Shown in pieces: positions 43,775-52,082 of a stretch of 64,000 bases of DNA (its first letter is position 1; the number at the start of each line of letters is the position of its first letter). The stretch comes from Legionella quinlivanii (GTDB lineage: Bacteria > Pseudomonadota > Gammaproteobacteria > Legionellales > Legionellaceae), in assembly GCF_003265995.1 (NCBI RefSeq), contig NZ_MVJN01000001.1:1-64000 (forward strand), in the 5' to 3' direction. The notes under the pieces are model-generated. The model had not been told where the DNA came from. It worked only from the letters and a program-made list of their open reading frames with translations, and did no database searches. A program made the translations under genes and the position numbers.

Positions 43775-44851
43775 TATGTAGTTAACAAACCATTTGTTAA
43801 TAATCTCTAAATGGAATGAATGATACTTGCACCAGTCTTCTATGATTCTGCTATCCAGATCTTTTGTTGGCCCATGCACTCCCTGAGATAAGTTTTCAGA
43901 CAATAACGTCAAAGCGGCAATATTATGAATATAAAACTCAGGGTCAATATACTTCATTGGAGTGGGGTCATTGAGAACAAAATTAACTGGTTTTTTCTGG
44001 TTAAGGACTTCTTCCTCACCAAACCCTGCTCCATACTCATCATACACACCCATATTGGCCAATATCTTCCCACTAAACCAGTCATGCGGGTAGGCATTCA
44101 TAATCGCTTTGCTTCCTGTTGCGGTAACAATAATTTCCGCATTCTGGATCGCTTGATGTAATGTTTGCCTATCTAGCGGGGTAATCGCTTCTATTCCTAG
44201 CTGTCGGGCTGACCTGCGTTGATTTTCACAGATATCAACTGCCATAACAGCAGCTTTATTCTGAGCACAGAAATAGGCGACTCCCCTGCCAATTTTTCCA
44301 AAGCCAAAAATTAGCCATGATTTGTTTACCGTATTGATGCCAAGCAATTGTGATATCGCTGAATGGCAACTATCAGCACAGCCAAAAACAGTTTCAAGTT
44401 GCTTTGTTAAACTGTGATCAATACTGATTACTGGAAAATTCAGTGCCTGGTTACGGTAAAATAGATCGCCTGAGCCAGTTAGCTCAATTGATCCGATGCC
44501 TGGCTTACCCAAAGCCTGATACAGTTCAGCGCCACAATCAAAATAAAGATCAAAAGTCTCAGATCGTAACTGACTCAGATTTTCAGTATACCGAATGCCA
44601 GCCTGCTTTAAACAATCTACCGCCTCGGGATGAGCCGTCATAAATGAAGAAGGGTTTGTCACCGTCACTTCCGCGCCCCCTGCAATAAGACAGGCTATTT
44701 TTAATAGTGTATTGGGAACCAGGGGAACGTGGTGCACCACTCGTAAACCTGCCAGCGGTTTTGCTACTCTCCATTCTTCAAGCTGCCGATGCATGAAAGG
44801 AGCAGCTTCTTTTGTATAAATTTTGAAATAGTTTGCTAAGGAGGGATGCAT
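43772..44851 (-). CDS. SAH-hydrolase-like NAD-dependent protein
   Basis: About 359 residues. The middle has an NAD-binding Rossmann motif WLIFGFGKIGRGVAYF (GFGKIG at 183-188) followed by MAVDICENQRRSARQLGIEA and a later IIVTATGSKAIM, which matches the NAD domain of S-adenosylhomocysteine hydrolase. It is about 70-110 residues shorter than true SahH, and the N-terminal SAH-binding motifs are not evident. It may be a diverged SAH hydrolase-like or NAD-dependent dehydrogenase; the substrate is unknown. The start used is the ATG before HPSLANYF, with no clear ribosome site; a GTG two codons upstream is the alternative. Confidence 0.65.
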   Translation of the reverse strand: MHPSLANYFKIYTKEAAPFMHRQLEEWRVAKPLAGLRVVHHVPLVPNTLLKIACLIAGGAEVTVTNPSSFMTAHPEAVDCLKQAGIRYTENLSQLRSETFDLYFDCGAELYQALGKPGIGSIELTGSGDLFYRNQALNFPVISIDHSLTKQLETVFGCADSCHSAISQLLGINTVNKSWLIFGFGKIGRGVAYFCAQNKAAVMAVDICENQRRSARQLGIEAITPLDRQTLHQAIQNAEIIVTATGSKAIMNAYPHDWFSGKILANMGVYDEYGAGFGEEEVLNQKKPVNFVLNDPTPMKYIDPEFYIHNIAALTLLSENLSQGVHGPTKDLDSRIIEDWCKYHSFHLEIINKWFVNYI

Positions 44852-44936
44852 GAGCACTGCTTAAAAATGAAATGAGGCAATGGTATTTGAAACATAAAAA
44901 GAACACAAGTCCAACATATTCAGTGCCAAATGCAAA

Positions 44937-45038
44937 ATGGTTGCCCGCCTGCGCGGGCATGACAGGATTTTATCTGTATAACAGTTTCCTACGCTTCCCT
45001 CTTGGAAAAATGTCATGCCCGCGCAGGCGGGCAACCAT
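44937..45038. repeat. element with perfect 28-bp inverted repeats
   Basis: Arms 44937-44964 and 45011-45038 are exact reverse complements over 28 bases (each arm contains GCCCGCCTGCGCGGGCATG or its complement) around a 46-base AT-rich loop. It occupies the 336-base gap between two divergent genes and contains no reading frame. GC-rich arms resemble the other intergenic repeats of the window; no clear target-site duplication was found. Confidence 0.75.
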
Positions 45039-45187
45039 CTATCAAAATAATCCGATCTCAAAGATTAAGGCTTGCGCAACATATCTAAGCAGGGCTATGT
45101 GCATAATAACAGGGAAATTCTCGCGAAATTTATTAATTTAGATATAATTAAATTAACAGAAATTTTTATAGACGAGTGGAGAATACG

Positions 45188-45430
45188 ATGTCTGATTTTA
45201 AATCCAAGCTTCCTAACTTGCAAGAAATCACCTCTTTTGCAAGTAAGTTGTTTAAGGATGTGAAAAATAGTGTAGGCGAAATCGTTGACGAATATAAAAA
45301 GCATCGGGAAGAAGCGGAAGCAGCCAACAAAACTGAAGAAACAGAAATTGTAAGCTCAAAAACAGAGACAGTCGTCACCAAAAAAACTGAAGCCTCCGCT
45401 GCTGAAAATAAAAAGGAAGATAAAGAATAA
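45188..45430 (+). CDS. small highly charged protein
   Basis: An 80-residue protein with no recognised family. The first 40 residues could form an amphipathic helix (LQEITSFASKLFKDVKNSVGEIVDEYKKH); the second half is almost entirely Glu, Lys, Thr, Ala and Ser (TEETEIVSSKTETVVTKKTE) and is probably disordered. No signal or membrane helix. GGAG six bases ahead supports the ATG, and TATAAT lies 39 bases upstream (45143-45148), a likely -10. Not explained by neighbours. Confidence 0.6.
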   Translation: MSDFKSKLPNLQEITSFASKLFKDVKNSVGEIVDEYKKHREEAEAANKTEETEIVSSKTETVVTKKTEASAAENKKEDKE

Positions 45431-45480
45431 TCCGTCCTCCTCACTCCCATCCTTAGCGACATTAACCAAGACCAAATAAC

Positions 45481-45501
45481 GCCTGCTGCGAAGCGGCAGG
45501 C
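45481..45501. terminator. hairpin between convergent genes
   Basis: GCCTGCTGC-GAA-GCGGCAGGC: a nine-pair stem (one G-T wobble) with a GAA loop, between the small charged gene and fleQ. On the minus strand it is followed by GTTATTT, fair support for a fleQ terminator. Confidence 0.55.
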
Positions 45502-45513
45502 ATTAACCCTCAA

Positions 45514-46920
45514 TTAAGACTGAAGTCTTTCTGGCCTGGTTAAGCCATATTTTCTCATTTTCTCCACCAGAGTGGTGCGCCGCATATTCAGATAATTTGC
45601 TGCATGAGCGACAACCCAGTCGGATTCGTTCAATGCTTGACTAATTAAAGCCAGCTCCGTTTTCTCCAGATGTTCTTTCAGATCAATCCCGTCAGCGGTT
45701 TGTGGCTGCTCCTGGCCCAGTACAGTCAGTAAAGTTTCTCTCTCCGAGCCTATTATCCCAGATGAACGTGTGCCTGTTTTAAATCGGCTGGGTAAATCAC
45801 CAGTATCCACAATCCCGTTAGGATATAAAATACTTAAGCGCTCGATCAGATTAGCAAGTTCTCTGACATTCCCAGGCCATTGATATCGTTCCAAAACCTC
45901 AAGAGCGGCAGGTAATAAGCGCACCCCCGATTTACCCTCCCCCTCAATTCTGGCGACCAGCTCATTAATTAATAAGGGCAAATCCTCTTTTCGCGCCCTT
46001 AAAGGGGGAACATCAATTGGAAACACATTTAAGCGGTAAAATAAGTCCTCGCGAAACTTGCCCTCTTTTATTGCCTGCTCCAGATTACGATGTGTCGCTG
46101 CAAGAATTCGGACATCGACATCAATACTTTTATTACTGCCCACTCTCTCAAAGCAGCGCTCCTGCAGCACTCTTAAAAGCTTTACTTGCATGGCAAGCGG
46201 CATATCGCCTATTTCATCGAGAAACAGCGTGCCCCCATTAGCCAGTTCAAATCGTCCCTGACGAGACGTAATGGCCCCGGTAAATGCGCCTTTTTCATGT
46301 CCAAACAATTCGCTTTCCAGCAATTCAGCTGGAATAGCACCGCAATTAATTGGAATGAAGGGTTTACCTGCACGTTCCGAAAGAGCATGAATATTTCTTG
46401 CGACCACTTCCTTTCCAGTGCCTGACTCTCCAAGAATAAGGACATTGGCTTCACTGTTGGCCACCTGAGCAATAAGTTTCCTCACCTGCTTTATTGATTC
46501 GCTGTTCCCTACAAGGCTGCGAAACAGCATCGGCTGGTTGGATTCTTCCCTTTTTGAGTATTGCCGCTCCAAAACAATCTGGCACTTATGCAGGGATTCC
46601 AGGATCTGATGATAACTGAAAGGGAAATAAAGCGAGGCAATCACATTTCGAATTTTTGATACCACCTGAGATACGGGTGGATCAATTAGTATAACCGGGA
46701 CCAATGGCTCCCGGGCAGCCAACTGCCTGAGACATAGCTCAAGACTTGCTTCTGATTCAAGCCCTATTATAGCAATTTGGCCATGCAAATCGTCTATCTG
46801 CATGAATGTCGAAAAATTTACAATTGAACAAGGCTTGCCGATAAAATTAAGAATGACACTGAGTTTGTCACAACGTTCCTTGTTTTCATCAATTACAAAC
46901 ACAGTCTCCTTACCACGCAT
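45514..46920 (-). CDS. fleQ: sigma-54 dependent flagellar regulator FleQ
   Basis: A 468-residue enhancer-binding protein. N-terminal REC-like domain (1-115) without a clear phosphoacceptor set, AAA+ domain with Walker A GESGTGKE (164-171) and the sigma-54 contacting GAFTGA (211-216), arginine finger region LREDLFYRLNVFP, and C-terminal Fis-type helix-turn-helix (NYLNMRRTTLVEKMRKYGL). FleQ tops the flagellar cascade and binds c-di-GMP in relatives. The ATG with AGGA upstream gives the MRGKETVFVID start; the longer frame start lies inside the promoter. Confidence 0.9.
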   Translation of the reverse strand: MRGKETVFVIDENKERCDKLSVILNFIGKPCSIVNFSTFMQIDDLHGQIAIIGLESEASLELCLRQLAAREPLVPVILIDPPVSQVVSKIRNVIASLYFPFSYHQILESLHKCQIVLERQYSKREESNQPMLFRSLVGNSESIKQVRKLIAQVANSEANVLILGESGTGKEVVARNIHALSERAGKPFIPINCGAIPAELLESELFGHEKGAFTGAITSRQGRFELANGGTLFLDEIGDMPLAMQVKLLRVLQERCFERVGSNKSIDVDVRILAATHRNLEQAIKEGKFREDLFYRLNVFPIDVPPLRARKEDLPLLINELVARIEGEGKSGVRLLPAALEVLERYQWPGNVRELANLIERLSILYPNGIVDTGDLPSRFKTGTRSSGIIGSERETLLTVLGQEQPQTADGIDLKEHLEKTELALISQALNESDWVVAHAANYLNMRRTTLVEKMRKYGLTRPERLQS

Positions 46921-46954
46921 AAATCTTATCCTTAAGTCAAAACACCTAGTGTTC

Positions 46955-46983
46955 AGTATTGTTAACAGTTCATCCTCTGTCAA
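46955..46983 (-). promoter_or_regulatory. fleQ promoter with adjacent palindrome
   Basis: TTGACA, 17 bases, AATACT: a near-consensus sigma-70 promoter on the minus strand, 35 bases before the fleQ ATG. Just downstream, 46941-46953 is AACAC-CTA-GTGTT, a palindrome in a position suited to a repressor operator. Confidence 0.6.
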
Positions 46984-47025
46984 ATATATGACAAAAAAAA
47001 TTAAAACCCACGAAATTTTTGACGG

Positions 47026-47616
47026 TTATCGATAGCAGTTGATTTCGGCAAATGCACTACAGGTCGGCCCGAAACAGAGCTTTTGATTACCAATAGCCTT
47101 GGTTGCCTTCACACATTTCTCAATCTGGTATTTTTTGACATTGAGGTAGCCCATTCGTCGGCAAAACGAATAAGCAGCACGGCGTCCGCAGCCTTTTTCT
47201 CCATCATAACACCAGGCAACCCGATAATTATTGTATCGCGGAACCACGAATCGTCGATATCGATAATGGTAAGGCTGTGCGGGTGTATGCGAAATATCGC
47301 CCACGCAGCGAATGGTTTTAAAACCATTACATTGCCATCCCTTGCAGCGCATGGTAGTGACCAGATAATTGGTCAAACCGATATTGTTATCTTTTATCGC
47401 CTGATCAGCACGCTTATACCCCATCATCCGGCAATACACGGTCGCCAGCTCCAAACCGCATTTTTTACCGTCCAGAGAACAGTAATTCAGACGCTCTCCA
47501 TGATACATTGGATTCCAGAAGCTGCGGTGAAAAACCTGCTTTCTGGAATCTGCAGCATGACTTGTCATCGAAAAAATAATCGACAGTAAAACAGCGATTC
47601 GATATAAAATGGTCAT
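47026..47616 (-). CDS. secreted Cys-rich protein with internal duplication
   Basis: A 196-residue protein with a signal peptide (cut about residue 21). Two tandem units of about 65 residues follow, each of the type NYCSLDGKKCGLELATVYCRMMGY...RCKGWQCNGFKTIRC and AWCYDGEKGCGRRAAYSFCRRMGY...CFGPTCSAFAEINC. Each has six similarly spaced Cys, so stable disulfides are expected in periplasm or outside the cell. No catalytic residue was seen; a binding or structural role is plausible. Separate from its neighbours, with gaps of 105 and 145 bases. Confidence 0.7.
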   Translation of the reverse strand: MTILYRIAVLLSIIFSMTSHAADSRKQVFHRSFWNPMYHGERLNYCSLDGKKCGLELATVYCRMMGYKRADQAIKDNNIGLTNYLVTTMRCKGWQCNGFKTIRCVGDISHTPAQPYHYRYRRFVVPRYNNYRVAWCYDGEKGCGRRAAYSFCRRMGYLNVKKYQIEKCVKATKAIGNQKLCFGPTCSAFAEINCYR

Positions 47617-47761
47617 ATTTACAATCCATTACAAAAATTACCTCAATGTTAGCCTATGCGAGGCCCGTTTCTCAATACGCAGCAGCAAATTGCATGCTAT
47701 AAAGCCCAAAGTATTTACTGAGTCTGGTTCTAAATGGCCAAAAATGATTATTTACAAATCC

Positions 47762-50700
47762 TTAATAGCACATTCTGATGCGGTCATTTCCGAGGATCTC
47801 ACGCAAGGAATTCAATAAGTCGTCACTCGGCGATACACACCATTCTTTCCCAAGACTTAATAAAACGCTCGCTTTCTCCGCTTCATATAAGACCTGAACT
47901 ACGCAATGCCCTTTGTGATTTTTTAATATCGCTTTAAGCGCCATAATATGTTCAGCATGCTGATAATTCAGATTCACTTTAAGCGATTTTGCAAAATGAT
48001 TTCGCGCCTCAGCAATAGTCAAAATCTGGCTGGCTGACATTTTTATCCCACCGCTGAAATCATCTTTGCTGATTTCTCCTTCAATTGCCAGCATCATACC
48101 TGTTTGAATATCAGCGGCAACGGAATCAAAAACCTCAGAAAAAACAACCACATCCATCTTGCCAGACACATCTTCCACCGACAAAATAATCAGCTTTTTT
48201 CCGCGTTTGGTCAGCACACGGCGTAATCCGGTGAGTAGCACACAGATCCAGGCTTTTTTTGCATTACCTGGGTTTAATTTAAGAATTGGGGTCACTTTGC
48301 TTTGCAATTCTTCAATGTATTGCGCCGCTGGGTGACCGCTGAAATATAACCCAAGGGTTTCTTTTTCCCCATCCAGGCGCTGCATCTGATTCCAGGGGCG
48401 AGCTTCCTGGTAATCCTCTCGCGAGGCGGAATCATCTATTAAAGAAAAAAGATCGGTTTGACCGCTATTTTGATTCTGCTGTGCGGCATCCGCAAGTTTT
48501 AGTGCCCTTTCAAGCGAAGCGAATAGTACGGAACGCTCCTGCCCCCATTCATCCATTGCTCCGCATTTAATGAGGGCTTCAAGGACCCGGCGATTCACTT
48601 TTCTCAGATCAAGCCGGTGGCAAAAATCAAATAGGCCCGAAAAGGCTCCAGATTGTTGACGTTCCTGAACAATACAACTGATAGCAGATTCACCAACACC
48701 TTTAATGGCTCCCAGACCATATAAAATGGTGTTGTTATTGGCCACGGTAAATTTAAATTGCGAGGTGTTAACCGAAGGAGGCAATATAGTAAGCTTCATC
48801 TGGTAACATTCATTGATGAACGTCACTACCTTATCCGTATTATCCATATCAGAAGACATTACTGCCGCCATAAATGCAGCAGGAAAATGAGCTTTCAACC
48901 AGGCGGTTTGATACGCCACCAGCGCGTAGGCTGCCGAGTGCGACTTATTGAATCCATAGCCAGCAAACTTTTCCATCAGGTCGAAAATATAGGTGGCAGT
49001 CGCTTCCTCAACTCCTCGACCGACCGCCCCTTCGGTAAAAATTGCCCGCTGTTTGGCCATTTCCTCAGGTTTCTTTTTTCCCATGGCACGCCGCAGCATG
49101 TCTGCAGCGCCAAGTGTATAATTTGCCAGAACCTGGGCAATCTGCATCACCTGTTCCTGATAAAGAATAACCCCGTAAGTCGGCTTCAGGATGGGCTCCA
49201 GATCAGGATGTGGATACTCTACTTTTGCACGCCCATGTTTTCGGTCTATAAAATCATCCACCATACCCGATTGCAAAGGACCAGGTCGAAACAGTGCGAC
49301 CAGAGCGATAATATCTTCAAAGCAGTCAGGCTGGAGGCGATGTATAAGCTCCTTCATTCCACGAGATTCAAGCTGAAAAACAGCCGTTGTCTGGCAGGCT
49401 TTTAACAAATCAAAAGACGCCTGATCATCCGTAGGAATTAAGCCTATATCGATAGGTGGCTCATTTTGAACCGCTCTTAAGTGATTTACCGTCTGTAGCG
49501 CCCAATCGATAATTGTCAGTGTCCTCAGCCCAAGAAAGTCAAACTTTACCAACCCTGCCGCTTCCACATCATCCTTGTCAAATTGACTTACAATCTGAGA
49601 AGAGCCCTCTTCACAGTAAATCGCGGTAAAATCAGTTAAGGTGGAGGGGGCTATCACCACGCCTCCCGCATGCTTACCGGCATTTCGGGTAATGCCCTCA
49701 AGCTTCATTGCCAGATCGATAAGCTCTTTGACCTCTTCTTCCTCATCATAACGACGCTTTAACTCTTCTTCATCCTGAAGCGCCTTGGAAAGCGTTATAC
49801 CAATTTCAAAGGGAATTAACTTGGCAATTTTATCAACAAAACCATAGGGATGACCCAACACACGCCCGACATCCCGCACGACTGCCTTGGCAGCCATCGT
49901 ACCAAAGGTAATAATTTGCGAGACACTTTGTCGACCGTATTTTTCGGCGACATACTCGATAACCCGGTCCCTGCCCTCCATGCAAAAGTCAATATCAAAG
50001 TCAGGCATGGAGACCCGCTCGGGGTTTAGGAAACGCTCAAACAGTAATTCATACAACAAGGGATCGAGATCAGTAATTTTAAGTGCGTAAGCGACCAGTG
50101 AACCGGCTCCAGAACCCCGTCCGGGGCCAACCGGTACACCATTTTGTTTAGCCCACTGAATAAAATCAGCAACGATCAGAAAATAGCCAGGAAAGCCCAT
50201 TCGATTAATAACGTCTAGCTCCACCTGCAAGCGCTGATCATAGACCTCTCGCTTGGCCAGCAACACTTCAGGGGTTTCATTGCGAAAAATCTGTTGCAAT
50301 CGCTCTTCCAGACCCTCTCGCGATAATTTAGATAAATAGTCCGCTTCACTGGAACCATCAGGTATTGGAAAATTGGGCAGATAATTTTGACCAAGTTCAA
50401 GCTTAACCGTACAGCGTTTTGCTATTTCAACACTATTCGCCAGAGCCTGGGGCAAATCAGCAAATAATTGGACCATTTCATCTGCAGAGCGCAGATATTG
50501 CTTATCGTTGTATTCCTGACTTCGTCTGGGATCGGCCAAAGTGTAACCTTGATGGATACACACCCGGGCCTCATGCGCATGGTAGTCATTCTGGGAAATG
50601 AAACGAACATCATTGGTCGCTACGAGAGGAATTCCGAGGCTTTGCGACATCTCAACGATAGCTTCATTATAAAAGCTTTCATCCTTTCTACCCGTACGCT

Positions 50701-51208
50701 GAATTTCCAGATAAAAACGCCCGGGAAACAGTTGGTTGAAGTGATGAGCCAGAGTATAAGCCTGATCCATATCACCGCTTATCAGTGCCTTGCCTATTAT
50801 GCCGGATCGACCGCCAGAAAGTGCGATGAGCCCTTCGGCGTGCTCTGCCAGCCATTCATAATGGACACGGGGCTGCCCCTGATGCTGGCCGAATTGGTAG
50901 GCTCTGGATACAAGACAGGTTAAATTACGATAACCAAGGTCATTCTGACAGAGTAACACCAGGGAGGAAGTGGCTTCCGGTTTATCAGCATAATGACAAG
51001 TCAGATCACTTCCGAGAATGGGCTTAACTCCAGCATCCACTGCTGTTTTGAACAATTTTACGGCAGCAAACAAATTGCAATGATCAGTAACAGCCACCGC
51101 GTTCATGCCCCGTTCACTCACCGATTTAATCAAAGGCTTGATTCTGACCAAACCATCAATCATCGAAAATTCAGAATGAACGCGTAAATGGACAAACGAG
51201 GATTTCAT
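47762..51208 (-). CDS. dnaE: DNA polymerase III alpha subunit
   Basis: A 1148-residue replicative polymerase. Start MKSSFVHLRVHSEFSMIDGL is the PHP domain; palm catalytic aspartates are in PDFDIDFCMEGRD; GFNKSHSAAYALVAYQTAWL, the conserved fingers/thumb segment, and the beta-binding and OB region (KKLIILSVEDVSGKMDVVVF) toward the C-terminus. The ATG chosen gives the family start; a GTG six codons earlier is not needed. Monocistronic, convergent with nothing coding in the 145 bases to the left. Confidence 0.96.
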   Translation of the reverse strand: MKSSFVHLRVHSEFSMIDGLVRIKPLIKSVSERGMNAVAVTDHCNLFAAVKLFKTAVDAGVKPILGSDLTCHYADKPEATSSLVLLCQNDLGYRNLTCLVSRAYQFGQHQGQPRVHYEWLAEHAEGLIALSGGRSGIIGKALISGDMDQAYTLAHHFNQLFPGRFYLEIQRTGRKDESFYNEAIVEMSQSLGIPLVATNDVRFISQNDYHAHEARVCIHQGYTLADPRRSQEYNDKQYLRSADEMVQLFADLPQALANSVEIAKRCTVKLELGQNYLPNFPIPDGSSEADYLSKLSREGLEERLQQIFRNETPEVLLAKREVYDQRLQVELDVINRMGFPGYFLIVADFIQWAKQNGVPVGPGRGSGAGSLVAYALKITDLDPLLYELLFERFLNPERVSMPDFDIDFCMEGRDRVIEYVAEKYGRQSVSQIITFGTMAAKAVVRDVGRVLGHPYGFVDKIAKLIPFEIGITLSKALQDEEELKRRYDEEEEVKELIDLAMKLEGITRNAGKHAGGVVIAPSTLTDFTAIYCEEGSSQIVSQFDKDDVEAAGLVKFDFLGLRTLTIIDWALQTVNHLRAVQNEPPIDIGLIPTDDQASFDLLKACQTTAVFQLESRGMKELIHRLQPDCFEDIIALVALFRPGPLQSGMVDDFIDRKHGRAKVEYPHPDLEPILKPTYGVILYQEQVMQIAQVLANYTLGAADMLRRAMGKKKPEEMAKQRAIFTEGAVGRGVEEATATYIFDLMEKFAGYGFNKSHSAAYALVAYQTAWLKAHFPAAFMAAVMSSDMDNTDKVVTFINECYQMKLTILPPSVNTSQFKFTVANNNTILYGLGAIKGVGESAISCIVQERQQSGAFSGLFDFCHRLDLRKVNRRVLEALIKCGAMDEWGQERSVLFASLERALKLADAAQQNQNSGQTDLFSLIDDSASREDYQEARPWNQMQRLDGEKETLGLYFSGHPAAQYIEELQSKVTPILKLNPGNAKKAWICVLLTGLRRVLTKRGKKLIILSVEDVSGKMDVVVFSEVFDSVAADIQTGMMLAIEGEISKDDFSGGIKMSASQILTIAEARNHFAKSLKVNLNYQHAEHIMALKAILKNHKGHCVVQVLYEAEKASVLLSLGKEWCVSPSDDLLNSLREILGNDRIRMCY

Positions 51209-51276
51209 AACACCGACTCTTATCACTGGATAGGCAGCACTGTACCCAAGTCGCCCTGATACAGCAAGGTTTTTGT

Positions 51277-52032
51277 CTATTGTTGTTGTTCCTGCCAGCG
51301 TATTATTGCCATATATTTGTTATTTACACCCAATTTCTTATTGGCATTCTGCAGATGAAAATTAACTGTCCTTCTTGAAACCTCGAGGATTTTAGCAATT
51401 GCTTCCAGTCTCAATCCCTGTGATGTTAATTCAAGACACTGCATTTCACGTTGGGTGAGCGGCACATCTTTCACGGCATCATGCGCCATAAAATGCCTGA
51501 GCTGCTGAAAATAAATCGCAGCAATGATCATCCATTCGTATTGCTTTTCCTGCCAGTTCCTAAGCCCATTTTCTTTTTGTTTCTGATGCAAAACCAGAAC
51601 AACAAAATCACCCTGAGGGCCATAGACCGGGATACTTAATCCTACATCAAGGCCATAATCAAGCGACTCCTGACGTATCCGTTGTTCACGCTTGTTTTTT
51701 GCGCTGGCTAATTGCTCACTGACATTCCAGAACACCGGGAGCAGAGATTTTTCCGAATATTCAAGGGTTCTGTCAATATCCGCATAGCCTTGTTCCAGAT
51801 AATATTGATGCCAGATTTTTAATGCAGGGCTCACCCAGTCATAGATTAGGCGGCTTCCTGTTTTGGTATGGCGATGATAGTAGGTGATAGCAAAACTGTG
51901 AATATTCTGCGTGTTAAAATAATCAAAAAGCAATGAATTCAGATCGTCCAGTGAATGAGCGCTCGCAAATATCTGACAAGTCCGATGCATTTTGATCCCT
52001 ATACCTGTCAAAAAAGACAGGAAGTCACGCAT
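51277..52032 (-). CDS. LuxR-family transcriptional regulator
   Basis: A 251-residue regulator. C-terminal GerE helix-turn-helix (LTQREMQCLELTSQGLRL..., EVSRRTVNFHLQNANKKLG) and an N-terminal domain of about 160 residues with aromatic and Asp residues (YDWVSPALKIWHQYYLEQGYADIDR) like autoinducer-binding domains. It resembles orphan LuxR proteins, with no cognate synthase in the window; Legionella LpnR-type regulators are the nearest match I recall. Divergent from the endoglucanase gene with 50 bases between starts, so it may control it. Confidence 0.82.
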   Translation of the reverse strand: MRDFLSFLTGIGIKMHRTCQIFASAHSLDDLNSLLFDYFNTQNIHSFAITYYHRHTKTGSRLIYDWVSPALKIWHQYYLEQGYADIDRTLEYSEKSLLPVFWNVSEQLASAKNKREQRIRQESLDYGLDVGLSIPVYGPQGDFVVLVLHQKQKENGLRNWQEKQYEWMIIAAIYFQQLRHFMAHDAVKDVPLTQREMQCLELTSQGLRLEAIAKILEVSRRTVNFHLQNANKKLGVNNKYMAIIRWQEQQQ

Positions 52033-52082
52033 GTTTATTTATTATACATTAGTATCAACTGAAACACACTTCCGAGGTTATC

